A DNA stretch of 64,000 bases from Limnohabitans sp. 15K (GCF_002778285.1 NZ_NESM01000001.1:1572501-1636500); one strand, 5' to 3'. Counted from the first letter of the stretch, positions 47,900 to 58,982 are shown. Made by a program: numbers and translations. The notes: a model not told the origin generated them from the sequence alone.

Positions 47900-47949
47900 G
47901 GCGGCGCTGTCTTGGTTTCGGCGGGTTTGAAAGTCAAATCACCCAGCGC

Positions 47950-48624
47950 TCAGGCCGGGATTTTTTCGAGGCAATAACCCAAGCCGCGCACGGTGGCGAT
48001 GCGGATCGGGCCTTTTTCAATCTTCTTGCGCAAACGGTGGATGTACACCTCAATCGCGTTGTTGCTGACCTCTTCGCCCCATTCACACAGACGCTCGACC
48101 AGCTGGTCTTTGCTGACCAGGCGACCGGCGCGTTGCAACAGCACCTCGAGCAAGCCCAACTCACGGGCAGACAACTCGACCATCTTGCCGTCGATGGTGG
48201 CCACGCGGCCAGACTGGTCATAGATCAGCGGTCCGTGTTTGATTTGCGACGTGGCGCCGCCCATGCCACGGCGGGTGAGGGCGCGCACGCGGGCTTCGAG
48301 TTCTTGCAGGCTGAAGGGTTTGGCCATGTAGTCATCAGCGCCGTAATCCAGCCCTTTGACACGTTCTTCCACGCTGTCTGCCGCCGTGAGGATCAGGACT
48401 GGCAAGACAGAGCCACGCGAGCGCAAACGCTTGAGGACTTCCAGACCGTGCATTTTGGGAAGGCCCAAGTCCAGGATCAGCAAATCAAATTCACTGTTCG
48501 TCATCAAGGCTGCATCGGCCTCGCTGCCACTGGCCACATGGTCGACGGCAGCGCCTGCGCTGCGCAAGGTGCGCAGCAATCCGTCGGCAAGCACCTGATC
48601 GTCTTCGGCTATCAGAATTCGCAT
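47950..48624 (-). CDS. OmpR-family response regulator (TctD-like)
   Basis: 224 residues. The receiver domain starts MRILIAEDDQVLADGLLRTL; the phospho-acceptor Asp is in FDLLILDLGLPKMHG, with a Lys in DYMAKPFSLQELEAR. The C-terminal winged helix carries LSARELGLLEVLLQRAG and VYIHRLRKKIEKG. An AGGAGA site lies ahead of the ATG. Partner of the kinase encoded downstream on the same transcript. Targets are unknown. Confidence 0.93.
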   Translation of the reverse strand: MRILIAEDDQVLADGLLRTLRSAGAAVDHVASGSEADAALMTNSEFDLLILDLGLPKMHGLEVLKRLRSRGSVLPVLILTAADSVEERVKGLDYGADDYMAKPFSLQELEARVRALTRRGMGGATSQIKHGPLIYDQSGRVATIDGKMVELSARELGLLEVLLQRAGRLVSKDQLVERLCEWGEEVSNNAIEVYIHRLRKKIEKGPIRIATVRGLGYCLEKIPA

Positions 48625-48759
48625 GGCTGTCTCCTATTTTTGTGGGTGCGGCGCAGTCTGGGGTGGGTTGCAGCTTTTGCAATTCTAGTGTCTGGCGCAT
48701 GTTGTTCTGGTCCGCGCTCTGCCGCCTACCCAGCAGCCGTCGTTCACGCTTAGCGCCTG

Positions 48760-49284
48760 TCAATGCGCATACGCCTCCAGGCCCAATGCGACGACCGTGG
48801 CCACGTCTTTGCCCACGGCTTCGCGGAATTCGGTCTCAGCCTGGGCCACCGCATCCTTGAAAGCTTGCAACCAAGCCAAGCCCACAGGCGTGAACACCAC
48901 ACGCCGGGCCCGTGCATCCAAGGGATCGGGTTCGCGTTGCACCAAGCCCCATGCGGTGCATTGGTCCACCAAGTCTCCCATGGCCTGCTTGCTCATCCCG
49001 GCTGCGCGTGCCAAATCGGTCAAGCGCGAGCCTTGCAAAGCCAAATGTCGCGTGATGTGCACATGTGCGGCGCTGATCTGGTCACGCGAAGCCAAGTTGG
49101 CCAAGGCCAGCGGCACGCCCTCGTTGCCCGCCATCAAGTGCAACACGCGCTCGTCAAAGCGGCGCATGGCGTGGCCCAGCAAACGGCCTAAATGTGTCTG
49201 CCGCCAACGGTCGTCCTGCATGTCCAGGGGTTCTGAAAGGGTGTCCACAGCGGCGGTGGTGTCGGCTTTGTGGTTCATTTTCAT
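48760..49284 (-). CDS. MarR family transcriptional regulator
   Basis: About 174 residues. The winged helix-turn-helix is visible as LTDLARAAGMSKQAMGDLVD, followed by the wing REPDPLDARARRVVFTPVG. The N-terminal helix pair and C-terminal amphipathic helix fit the dimeric MarR fold. The ATG at 49284 is chosen; another lies two codons in. It is divergent from recA, and its 5' region overlaps the recA control region. Ligand and targets unknown. Confidence 0.87.
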   Translation of the reverse strand: MKMNHKADTTAAVDTLSEPLDMQDDRWRQTHLGRLLGHAMRRFDERVLHLMAGNEGVPLALANLASRDQISAAHVHITRHLALQGSRLTDLARAAGMSKQAMGDLVDQCTAWGLVQREPDPLDARARRVVFTPVGLAWLQAFKDAVAQAETEFREAVGKDVATVVALGLEAYAH

Positions 49285-49349
49285 GGCTTCAAATGATAAG
49301 GCAAACTGACCAAAAATAACGTTTACACGTTTGTACAGGTCGTTTACAG

Positions 49350-49369
49350 TACTGTTCACGCATCCAGTA
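49350..49369. promoter_or_regulatory. LexA (SOS) box of recA
   Basis: TACTG-N10-CAGTA, the exact ends and spacing of the proteobacterial LexA box, 58 bp upstream of the recA start. Direct repeats of GTTTACA-like sequence surround it. It predicts SOS induction of recA-recX. Confidence 0.85.
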
Positions 49370-49427
49370 AACAACGCATCAGCGCTGAACCAGGTGCCCC
49401 AACCCATTGATATTCAAGGAGATTCCC

Positions 49428-50465
<1,038 letters not shown>

Positions 50466-50489
50466 AAGGCCGTTGGCAGGAGGCCAAGC

Positions 50490-50945
50490 TTGAACAAGTC
50501 CGGCTTCCAGCCCTCGCTCAAAGGCCGCGCCTTGCGGCTTTTGAGCCAGCGCGAGCACTCACGCTTGGAGCTGGAGCGCAAGCTCAAACCGTTTGAAGAA
50601 ACACCGGGCGAGCTGGCCGAGGCTTTGGATTTTTTACAGGCCAAAGACTTCATCAACGAGCAACGCGTGGTGGAGTCGGTGGTGAACAACCGTTCGCGCA
50701 AGCTCGGTGCCTCTCGGGTGCGTCAAGAATTGCAAGCCAAGGGCTTGCCAGCCGAAGCCATCGCCGAAGCCGTGCAAGAAATGCGCGGCACCGAACTGGC
50801 GCGAGCCCAAGAAGTCTGGCGAAAGAAATTTGGCGAGCCACCTGCCGACCAAGCGGCAAGGCTCAAGCAAGTGCGGTTTTTGGTGAGCCGCGGCTTTGCG
50901 CCCGAGGTGGTGCGCAAGGTTGTCTCCGGCGCAGAAGACTTCTGA
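50490..50945 (+). CDS. recX: RecA regulator RecX
   Basis: 151-residue all-helical protein that caps or disassembles RecA filaments. Three-helix repeats are visible: RALRLLSQREHSRLELERKL, LDFLQAKDFINEQRVVESVV, RQELQAKGLPAEAIAEAV, and FLVSRGFAPEVVRKVV. The start is TTG at 50490, supported by AGGAGG seven bases upstream. Co-transcribed with recA, so under the same LexA control. Confidence 0.93.
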   Translation: MNKSGFQPSLKGRALRLLSQREHSRLELERKLKPFEETPGELAEALDFLQAKDFINEQRVVESVVNNRSRKLGASRVRQELQAKGLPAEAIAEAVQEMRGTELARAQEVWRKKFGEPPADQAARLKQVRFLVSRGFAPEVVRKVVSGAEDF

Positions 50946-50969
50946 GATGCGAAAACCAAGGACCAATTA

Positions 50970-50999
50970 AACCTACTTGGTTAATTCATCAAATAGGTT
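50970..50999. promoter_or_regulatory. Putative MqsA operator upstream of mqsR
   Basis: AACC-TACTT-GGTT (50970-50982) fits the AACC-N5-GGTT palindrome that MqsA binds in E. coli, and an AGGTT half-site follows at 50995-50999. It lies 10-40 bp before the mqsR start, as expected for autoregulation. Confidence 0.65.
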
Positions 51000-51008
51000 A
51001 TTATCAAC

Positions 51009-51311
51009 ATGGAAAAAAGCACACCTCAATGCAAGCTCCACGTTGTAAAAGCCTTGGTAGCGGATGGTCACGTCAAAGCCACTGTGAGCGCATTCAACGG
51101 CGCTAGCGAGTTGGGCATCAACGACTTGGCAGGCATGTGCGCCGTTGTTTTGGCGCTTGGCCCATCAGACTTTTACAAAAGCATGACCACCCATGCCGAT
51201 CACCGCATCTGGCAAGACTTTTACCACGTCAAGGTCACGGCTGGTCGTGAGTTGTACTTGAAGCTCACCGTCGTTGATGACGTGTTGATTGTTTCCTTCA
51301 AGGAGCGATGA
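51009..51311 (+). CDS. mqsR: MqsR-type toxin (mRNA interferase)
   Basis: 100-residue RelE-like-fold toxin that in E. coli cleaves mRNA at GCU. The similarity to MqsR is plain: MEKSTPQCKLHVVKALV, LGINDLAGMCAVVLAL, SDFYKSMTTHADHRIWQDFY, and the end VVDDVLIVSFKER. Toxin precedes antitoxin, the reversed order typical of mqsRA. GC content looks lower than in recX or argC on either side, consistent with gain by transfer. Confidence 0.93.
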   Translation: MEKSTPQCKLHVVKALVADGHVKATVSAFNGASELGINDLAGMCAVVLALGPSDFYKSMTTHADHRIWQDFYHVKVTAGRELYLKLTVVDDVLIVSFKER

Positions 51312-51313
51312 CC

Positions 51314-51715
51314 ATGAAATGCCCTGCTTGCGGCGCTGCCGAACTCGTTCACGATACGCGTGATCTTCAGTACACCTACAAAAGCGAAAAAACCGTTATT
51401 CCCGGTGTAACGGGCGACTTTTGCCCGGCGTGCCATGAAGTTGTTCTGAGCCGCCAACACGGCGATCAATATGGCGCGAAGTTGGCTGCCTTTCAGCGCC
51501 AAGTCAACGCTGCTTATGTAGATCCCATTTACATCGCTCAAGTTCGCAAAAAACTCGATCTTGACCAGCGGCAAGCTGCCGAGTTGTTCGGTGGCGGTGT
51601 GAATGCGTTCTCACGGTATGAGAACGGGAAGACCAAGCCGCCACTGGCCTTGGTCAAGTTGTTCAAGTTGCTGGACCGTCATCCCGATTTGCTCAGCGAA
51701 GTCAAAGCGGGTTAA
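51314..51715 (+). CDS. mqsA: MqsA-type antitoxin and transcriptional repressor
   Basis: About 133 residues. The N-terminal zinc domain binds toxin through MKCPACGAAELVHDT and GDFCPACHEVV (two CxxC pairs). The C-terminal XRE helix-turn-helix has LDQRQAAELFGGGVNAFSRY followed by ENGKTKPPLALVKL, the DNA-reading helix of MqsA. GGAG lies eight bases before the ATG at 51314; the ATG at 51308, overlapping the mqsR stop, is too close to the same site. Should repress its own operon through the palindrome at 50970. Confidence 0.93.
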   Translation: MKCPACGAAELVHDTRDLQYTYKSEKTVIPGVTGDFCPACHEVVLSRQHGDQYGAKLAAFQRQVNAAYVDPIYIAQVRKKLDLDQRQAAELFGGGVNAFSRYENGKTKPPLALVKLFKLLDRHPDLLSEVKAG

Positions 51716-51743
51716 GTCGAAATTTGAATGGGCGCGTCTGCGC

Positions 51744-52661
51744 TCAGACTCCCAGCATCAACTGCAGGTTCTGCACCGCAGCGCCGCTGGCGCCTTTGCC
51801 CAAATTGTCCAAACGCGCCATCAACAACGCATGGCGGTGGGTTTCGTTGGCAAAAACGCGGATTTCCAGTTGGTTGGTGTCGTTCAAGGCGGTGGCGTCG
51901 AGCTTGCCGTTGTCGGTGGCCGGCAACACGCTCACCCAGCTGTCTGGGCTTTGGCCATAGTGCTTGGCCAGCGCGTCGTGCAAATCGGCCGCTTTGGGCT
52001 GACCAGGCAAGGTGTCCAAATGGAGGGGCAGTTGCACCAGCATGCCTTGGCGGAAATTGCTCACCGATGGCACGAACAAGGGGCGGCGGCTGAGACCGGT
52101 GTAGGCCATGATTTCCGGGATGTGTTTGTGCTCCAGGCCCAAGGCATAGGCTTCAAAAAGCGGGGCTTTGCCCGTCTCAAAATCTTCGATCATGGTGCGG
52201 CCACCGCCCGAATAGCCGCTGACCGATGGCAGCGCCACGGGAAAGTCGACGGGCAACAAGCCGGCTTCAATCAAGGGGCGCAGCAAAGCAATGGCACCCG
52301 TGGCGTAGCAGCCGGGGTTGGCCACGCGCTGGGCGTTCACCACGGCACCACGTTGGCCAGCGGTCAACTCTGGAAAACCGTAAACCCAACCCGGTGCCAC
52401 ACGGTGTGCGGTGGAGGCGTCGATGATGCGCGGCTTGCGCCCGGGCAAGCTGTCAATCATGGCCACCGATTCGATGGCGGCATCGTCGTGCAGGCACAGC
52501 ACCACCAAATCAGCTGCGGCCATCAACTCGCGTTTGGCTTCGGGGTCTTTGCGGCGGACGGGGTCAATGCTGAGCACCTCGATCTGGGGCATCAAGGCCA
52601 AGCGCTCACGGATCAGCAAACCTGTGGTGCCGGCTTCGCCATCGATGAATATTTTGGCCAT
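51744..52661 (-). CDS. argC: N-acetyl-gamma-glutamyl-phosphate reductase, type 2
   Basis: NADPH-dependent arginine biosynthesis enzyme. About 305 residues, the length of the short (type 2) family. N-terminal [15 protein letters not shown] dinucleotide site, catalytic Cys in [16 protein letters not shown], and [13 protein letters not shown]. The ATG at 52661 is preferred; an in-frame GTG five codons upstream is possible. It converges with mqsA, 28 nt apart, and no other arg genes are near. Confidence 0.94.
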   Translation of the reverse strand: MAKIFIDGEAGTTGLLIRERLALMPQIEVLSIDPVRRKDPEAKRELMAAADLVVLCLHDDAAIESVAMIDSLPGRKPRIIDASTAHRVAPGWVYGFPELTAGQRGAVVNAQRVANPGCYATGAIALLRPLIEAGLLPVDFPVALPSVSGYSGGGRTMIEDFETGKAPLFEAYALGLEHKHIPEIMAYTGLSRRPLFVPSVSNFRQGMLVQLPLHLDTLPGQPKAADLHDALAKHYGQSPDSWVSVLPATDNGKLDATALNDTNQLEIRVFANETHRHALLMARLDNLGKGASGAAVQNLQLMLGV

Positions 52662-52845
52662 GGGTATTACTTTCACAAGAATTCAGGTGCCCAGCGTCAT
52701 GTCGATGTAAGACGCAAGGATCAGGATTGGTGCAATGCAGCATGATACAGTCCTAGGCTGCAGTGTCCAGAGCCTGTTGGCGGTCCTCCATGATTGAAGG
52801 TCTCCGACAGACCGGTCGAATTCCACCCCTCTGAGAGAAGACCTC

Positions 52846-54006
<1,161 letters not shown>

Positions 54007-54013
54007 TGACTTT

Positions 54014-54037
54014 GGGGACAGATCTTGAGATCTGTCC
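54014..54037 (+). other. Intercistronic hairpin between sucC and sucD
   Basis: GGACAGATC-TTGA-GATCTGTCC, a perfect 9-bp stem with tetraloop in the 51-nt gap between sucC and sucD. No U-run follows, so it is probably an mRNA stability or translation-balancing element rather than a terminator. Confidence 0.6.
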
Positions 54038-54057
54038 TCAACTGATTAGGAACAAAC

Positions 54058-54954
54058 ATGTCCATCTACATCAACAAAGACACCAAAGTCATCACCCAAG
54101 GTATCACCGGCAAAACCGGTCAATTCCACACTGAAAAGTGCCAGGAATACGCGAACGGCAAGAACTGCTTCGTCGCGGGTGTGAACCCCAAGAAGGCTGG
54201 CGAGTCCATCTTCAACATCCCAATCTACGCATCGGTCAAAGAAGCGGCTCAAAACACGGGCGCGACTGTGTCCGTGATCTACGTGCCCCCAGCAGGCGCG
54301 GCAGCCGCCATCTGGGAAGCCGTTGAAGCCGACCTCGACTTGGCGATTTGCATCACCGAGGGCATTCCAGTTCGCGACATGCTCGAAGTGCGCAACAAGA
54401 TGAAGGCCAAAGAAGCTGCTGGCGGCAAGCGCACGCTGCTGCTGGGCCCCAACTGCCCTGGTCTGATCACCCCTGACGAAATCAAGATCGGCATCATGCC
54501 CGGTCACATCCACCGCAAAGGCCGCATTGGCGTGGTGTCCCGTTCGGGCACTTTGACTTATGAAGCCGTGGCGATGTTGACCGAGGTCGGCTTGGGCCAA
54601 TCCAGCGCCGTCGGTATCGGTGGTGACCCGATCAACGGTTTGAAGCACATCGACGTGATGAAGGCTTTCAACGACGATCCAGACACCGACGCCGTCATCA
54701 TGATCGGCGAAATCGGCGGTCCAGACGAAGCTGAAGCTGCCATGTGGTGCAAGGCCAACATGAAGAAGCCCATCGTGGGCTTCATCGCCGGTGTGACTGC
54801 CCCTCCCGGCAAGCGCATGGGCCATGCGGGTGCTTTGATTTCTGGCGGTGCAGACACTGCTGATGCCAAACTGGCCATCATGGAAGAGTGCGGCTTCATC
54901 GTCACACGCAACCCATCTGAATTGGGCAAATTGCTCAAGGCTCAGTTGAAGTAA
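54058..54954 (+). CDS. sucD: Succinyl-CoA synthetase alpha subunit
   Basis: 298 residues, forms the active complex with SucC. CoA-binding N-terminal domain with [32 protein letters not shown], and [15 protein letters not shown]. The phosphorylated His lies in [14 protein letters not shown]. The family end follows. A strong terminator lies about 90 nt downstream. Confidence 0.97.
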   Translation: MSIYINKDTKVITQGITGKTGQFHTEKCQEYANGKNCFVAGVNPKKAGESIFNIPIYASVKEAAQNTGATVSVIYVPPAGAAAAIWEAVEADLDLAICITEGIPVRDMLEVRNKMKAKEAAGGKRTLLLGPNCPGLITPDEIKIGIMPGHIHRKGRIGVVSRSGTLTYEAVAMLTEVGLGQSSAVGIGGDPINGLKHIDVMKAFNDDPDTDAVIMIGEIGGPDEAEAAMWCKANMKKPIVGFIAGVTAPPGKRMGHAGALISGGADTADAKLAIMEECGFIVTRNPSELGKLLKAQLK

Positions 54955-55044
54955 TCACGGTGTGTAAACCTCTTGGGGTTCAGACATCAGGAAAATGACG
55001 CACTTCAGGGCAGGCTTGACAGATTAAACTCTGGAGCCTGTACC

Positions 55045-55085
55045 CCAAGCGCTGCCAACGAAGGTTGTCAGCGCTTTGGTTTTTT
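55045..55085 (+). terminator. Rho-independent terminator after sucCD
   Basis: CCAAGCGCTG-c-CAAC / GTTG-t-CAGCGCTTTGG long stem with a GAAG loop, then six T. It ends only 17 nt before the start of the following terC gene, leaving no room for a separate promoter after the hairpin. Confidence 0.88.
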
Positions 55086-55102
55086 AAATCACGGAGAACA
55101 AC

Positions 55103-55789
55103 ATGGAATTGCTACAAACAACAGAGTTTTGGATTGGTCTGCTCAAGATCATCTGGATCAACATCATCTTGTCGGGTGACAACGCCGTTGTCATCGCGCT
55201 GGCCGCACGTTCCTTGCCTGCTGAACAGCAGAAAAAAGCCATCATGTTTGGCTCGGGTGCCGCTGTCGTGTTGCGAATTGGTCTCACGGTCGTGGCTGCC
55301 AAATTGCTGGAACTGTCTTACCTGCAAATTGTGGGTGGCATTTTGCTGCTGTGGGTGGGCACGCAACTGCTGCACGGTGAGGACGAAGGCGATGAAGGCG
55401 GCGACGAGAAGTCTGGCCTTTGGGTCGCCATTCGCACGATCTTGATCGCCGATCTGGTGATGAGCCTGGACAACGTGATCGCCGTGGCCGCCGCTGCCAA
55501 AGGCAGCATGACCCTGTTGGTGTTGGGCCTGGCCATCAGCATTCCGTTGGTGGTTTTCGGCAGCAAACTGATGATCAAATTGATGGACCGCTTCCCCATC
55601 ATCATTTGGCTGGGTGCTGGTTTGATCGGCTGGGTTGGTGGCGAGACCATCGTCAGCGATGTGGCACTGAAAGCGGTTGTTGAAGCCAATGGTTGGTTGC
55701 ACCTTGCTGCACCAGCGCTGGGCGCCGCTTTGGTTCTGGGCATCGGCAAAATGGCATCCGCCAAAAAACCCGAACCCTCAGCCGAGTGA
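55103..55789 (+). CDS. TerC family membrane protein (first copy)
   Basis: 228 residues, seven or so hydrophobic segments. TerC core motifs appear twice: NIILSGDNAVVIALAARSLP near the N-terminus and ADLVMSLDNVIAVAAAAKG in the middle, each with the Asp-Asn pair expected to handle metal ions; VVFGSKLMIKLMDRFPII is also typical. Relatives (Alx, MntP-like TerC, YkoY) export Mn2+. An acidic linker (EDEGDEGGDEKS) sits between the halves. It has a GGAG ribosome site but no riboswitch; transcription may come through the preceding terminator or from a weak TTGACA-containing site at 55016. Confidence 0.9.
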   Translation: MELLQTTEFWIGLLKIIWINIILSGDNAVVIALAARSLPAEQQKKAIMFGSGAAVVLRIGLTVVAAKLLELSYLQIVGGILLLWVGTQLLHGEDEGDEGGDEKSGLWVAIRTILIADLVMSLDNVIAVAAAAKGSMTLLVLGLAISIPLVVFGSKLMIKLMDRFPIIIWLGAGLIGWVGGETIVSDVALKAVVEANGWLHLAAPALGAALVLGIGKMASAKKPEPSAE

Positions 55790-55868
55790 TTTGTCTGGTG
55801 CATCTCGGGGTGGAATTCAAACGGTGATTCAATTACCATCGAATTCCATTCAACAGGGAGAGACAACC

Positions 55869-56351
55869 ATGACAAAAAACCAACAAGGTTTGACATTGAT
55901 CGAGTTGATGATCGTGATCGCGGTCATCGGCATTTTGGGTGCGCTGGCTTTGCCGGCGTACCAGGATTACGCCATTCGGGCCAAAGTGTCTGAAATGCTT
56001 TTGGCGGCCAACGGGTGCAAAACGGCCGTGAATGAGGCCATCAGCTCTTCGGCCGAGGTCAATGTGTCTTCGGCTTTGCCCAAGGTCTGTGACAGCCAAA
56101 CCAGCAAGTACGTGGCCAGTGTGGCGGTCGATGGCAATGGCGTGATCACCGTGGTGGGTCAGCACGAGGCGCTGCGCGGCAGCACCAATGCTTCGGCCAA
56201 CACCATCGCGTTGACGCCCTTGCAAACGGGCGACACCCCGGTCAACGGCAGCACCGATGGCGGCAAAACCATCTCAGGCTGGCGCTGCGGCCCGGCCAGC
56301 AGCAATGGCTTGCCGGTCAAGTACCTGCCCGCTTCATGCAAAGCGTCCTGA
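55869..56351 (+). CDS. pilA: Type IV major pilin (PilA-like)
   Basis: 160 residues. Class IVa prepilin with a short leader MTKNQQG, cleavage before LTLIELMIVIAVIGILGALA with the required Glu5. Mature residue 1 is Leu instead of the usual Phe. The globular part has four Cys (in NGCKTAV, KVCDSQ, WRCGP, ASCKAS), allowing two disulfides including the C-terminal D-region loop. An AGGGAGAG site precedes the ATG at 55869. A glycosyltransferase of the PglL type follows, which suggests the pilin is O-glycosylated. Confidence 0.9.
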   Translation: MTKNQQGLTLIELMIVIAVIGILGALALPAYQDYAIRAKVSEMLLAANGCKTAVNEAISSSAEVNVSSALPKVCDSQTSKYVASVAVDGNGVITVVGQHEALRGSTNASANTIALTPLQTGDTPVNGSTDGGKTISGWRCGPASSNGLPVKYLPASCKAS

Positions 56352-56370
56352 ACCTTGTATGCACCCCCCA

Positions 56371-56398
56371 ACGCCCTGCTGAACCCAGGGCGTTTTTC
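56371..56398 (+). terminator. Rho-independent terminator after pilA
   Basis: ACGCCCTG-CTGAACC-CAGGGCGT followed by TTTTC, 20 nt after the pilA stop. It would make pilA mRNA abundant relative to the downstream glycosyltransferase. Confidence 0.9.
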
Positions 56399-56415
56399 AT
56401 GGTGAGGATCGCATC

Positions 56416-57891
56416 ATGAGCGCCCTCACGCCAAGCACCGAATTCAGAACCCTCAGCGTTTTGCGCGCTTTGCTTTTGGGCGTGCTGATGGTGCTGCCTT
56501 GGGTTGCGCCCTGGTCGCCCGGGCCTCAAGCCAACACCGTGCCCTTGCTCGTCAGCTGGGGCTGCATCGCTTGGCTGTTGGTGGGTGGCCAACGCCTCAC
56601 ACCGCTGGACATTGCCAGAGCCTGGGCCATCGCGGCCCTGATCAGCAGCGCCATGGGGCTCGTCCAATACTTTGGGGCCGCTGAGGGCTTGAGCCCTTGG
56701 CTGTATGCGTCGGCCCCGGGTGAAGCGAGCGCCAATTTGCGCCAGCGCAACCAGCTGGCGACTTTGCTGGCCATCGGCGTATTGGCCGTACTGTGGTGGC
56801 AAGCGCATGGGCTGAAAACCCGACATGCGCTGTGGATGCTTGCCGTCTTGGCCACAGGCCACGCCGCCACGGCGTCGCGCACCGGTTTGCTGCACATGCT
56901 GCTGATTGGCGGCTTGGTCGTATTTTGGGCTTACCGATGCCGCCTAGAAACATCCCGTCTGTCAGCACGGTTGGGCTTTTGGACCTTGGCGATTTACCTG
57001 CTCGCCAATTGGGCTTTGCCTTGGGCTTTGAGCGTCTGGTCTGGGCAAGACATCAGCGACGCCTTGAGCCGCATGGGCCAGGATGAAGGCTGCGGCAGCC
57101 GACGCGTGCTGTGGGGCAACGTGCTGCAACTGATTGGGCAAAAGCCTTGGGGCGGTTGGGGTTGGGACGAACTCAAATACGCCCACTACATCACGCCCTA
57201 TGGCGGCGGTCCAGAGCAACGGTTTTGCAACATTTTGGGCAACGCCCACAACTTGCCTTTGCATGTGGCTTTCGCGCTGGGCATACCCGTCGCCCTCGTT
57301 TTGGGTCTTTTGCTGCTGGTGATCTTGGCACGGGCACGACCATGGATGAGCCAAAAGCCGACCCACCAATTGGCGTGGTCGGTGCTGGCCGTGATCGGTT
57401 TGCACAGTTTGTTGGAGTTTCCGCTTTGGTACGGCCCGTTCCAAATGGCCATGCTTTTGTGCGGCGTGTTACTGCTGAGCCCAAGCTCGGGACTTCAAAC
57501 GGGCACCTCACGCAGTCTGCAACTGGCGAGCAGCTTGCTTTTCGTGACCGTGTGCATGGTGGGCGCCGACTATGTGCGTGCACGGCAAATTTACATGCCC
57601 GCCGCAGAGCGTTGGCCGGTCTGGCGTGAAAACCCACTGGGCGCGGCCCGCAGCAGTTGGTTTTTCAAGCGTTCGGCCACCTTTGCCGAAGTGACCACCA
57701 CCCACATCACCCCAGAAAACGCAGCTTGGGTGCTGGCCAACAGCCAAGAGATGCTGCATTACTCCCCCGAGCCCAAGGTGGTGCGTCAGCTGATTTTGAG
57801 CGCGCACAGGCTCGGTCAACGGGATTTGGTGGCGCTGCATGCAGACCGGTGGCGAGCGGCCTTCCCATCAGAGCCGTTGCCTGGGCAGTGA
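56416..57891 (+). CDS. PglL/Wzy-type O-oligosaccharyltransferase, probable pilin glycosylation
   Basis: 491-residue inner-membrane protein with about ten or eleven hydrophobic segments. The PglL_A-type N-terminal region (LLLGVLMVLPWVAPWSPGPQ) is followed by ASANLRQRNQLATLLA. The Wzy_C region has SRRVLWGNVLQLIGQKPWGG, and the periplasmic loop NAHNLPLHVAFALGIPVAL carries the conserved His of O-antigen ligases and PglL. A soluble C-terminal tail of about 100 residues follows. Its place directly after pilA suggests transfer of lipid-linked glycan to the pilin (TfpO/PglL role). An O-antigen ligase role is the alternative. Confidence 0.82.
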   Translation: MSALTPSTEFRTLSVLRALLLGVLMVLPWVAPWSPGPQANTVPLLVSWGCIAWLLVGGQRLTPLDIARAWAIAALISSAMGLVQYFGAAEGLSPWLYASAPGEASANLRQRNQLATLLAIGVLAVLWWQAHGLKTRHALWMLAVLATGHAATASRTGLLHMLLIGGLVVFWAYRCRLETSRLSARLGFWTLAIYLLANWALPWALSVWSGQDISDALSRMGQDEGCGSRRVLWGNVLQLIGQKPWGGWGWDELKYAHYITPYGGGPEQRFCNILGNAHNLPLHVAFALGIPVALVLGLLLLVILARARPWMSQKPTHQLAWSVLAVIGLHSLLEFPLWYGPFQMAMLLCGVLLLSPSSGLQTGTSRSLQLASSLLFVTVCMVGADYVRARQIYMPAAERWPVWRENPLGAARSSWFFKRSATFAEVTTTHITPENAAWVLANSQEMLHYSPEPKVVRQLILSAHRLGQRDLVALHADRWRAAFPSEPLPGQ

Positions 57892-57918
57892 TGGTGGCGA
57901 CCGGCCCGGGGCCAACGT

Positions 57919-58887
57919 TCACTCCGCCTTGATGCCCGCATGGGCCGTTACACGGGACCACCGCACCAATTCGGAACGCATGAAGTCGGTGGCCTGATCG
58001 GGCGTCGCCGCAACAATGTCAAAACCCATGGCCTCCAACTTGGTCTTCATCTCGGGTTGTTTGAGCACCTTGGTGAAGGCCGCGTGCAAAGGCTTGATGA
58101 TGTTGGCTGGGGTGTTTGCGGGCGCATACAGCGCAAACCAGTTGGAAACTTCTGCGCCGGGATAGCCAGACTCTGCCAAGGTGGGCGTCTGCGGCAAATC
58201 ACGGTGACGCTGCTTGGCAGCGAGGGACACGGCACGGATGCGCCCCTGCTTGATGAATGGCAGGGCGTTTTGCAAAGGGCTGAACATGTAATCCAGTTGC
58301 CCACTCACCAAGTCGTTCATGGCCTGCGACTGGCCTTTATACGGAACGTGGTTGGCGCTGGTGCCCGCCAATTGGTTGAAATATTCAGCCGTCAAATGCT
58401 GCGAACTGCCCAGTCCGGCAGAACCGTAGTTCAAAGCCCCGGGTTTACTTTTGGCCAGGTCTACAAATTCTTTGAGGTTGTTCGCCTTGAGTGAGGCATT
58501 CACGACCAAGACCACATCGGTTTGCCCCACCAAAGCCACGGTCTGAAAGTCTTTCAACAAGTCATACGGCAGCTTGCGGTACACCGCCACATTGGTGGCG
58601 ATCGTATTGGGCGAGAACAACAAGGTGTAGCCATCGGCTTTGGCCTTCGCCACGTATTCAACACCAATGTTGCCGCCCGCGCCGGTCTTGTTTTCAACCA
58701 CGATGGCTTGGCCCAGCAACTCACCCACTTTTTGACCGACCGTGCGGGCCATGACATCGGTGCCGCCGCCAGCAGACACCGGCACCACCATTTGAATGGG
58801 CCGCTGCGGGTAATTTTGGGCCAAAGCCGGTGTAGCGAGCAGCAGGCCAGCCGTCCAACTGGTCAAGATACGCTGAAGACAGTTCAT
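57919..58887 (-). CDS. Bug-type (TctC family) tripartite tricarboxylate transporter substrate-binding protein
   Basis: About 322 residues with a signal peptide (MNCLQRILTSWTAGLLLA... to ALAQN). The mature protein has the Bug signature YPQRPIQMVVPVSAGGGTDV, ARTVGQKVGELLGQAIVVEN and KTGAGGNIG, and PTLAESGYPG. These Venus-flytrap proteins bind carboxylates for TctAB transporters or act as orphan sensors; no tctA or tctB is nearby. It is divergent from a class II aldolase gene. Confidence 0.92.
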   Translation of the reverse strand: MNCLQRILTSWTAGLLLATPALAQNYPQRPIQMVVPVSAGGGTDVMARTVGQKVGELLGQAIVVENKTGAGGNIGVEYVAKAKADGYTLLFSPNTIATNVAVYRKLPYDLLKDFQTVALVGQTDVVLVVNASLKANNLKEFVDLAKSKPGALNYGSAGLGSSQHLTAEYFNQLAGTSANHVPYKGQSQAMNDLVSGQLDYMFSPLQNALPFIKQGRIRAVSLAAKQRHRDLPQTPTLAESGYPGAEVSNWFALYAPANTPANIIKPLHAAFTKVLKQPEMKTKLEAMGFDIVAATPDQATDFMRSELVRWSRVTAHAGIKAE

Positions 58888-58982
58888 GGTGGTTTCTCTG
58901 GTTTTTAAAATGAATTTCGTGACGATAATCCATTCGCAAACATTTGCAATTGAAGTAAACACTGATACGAAAGAGGCCTCCT

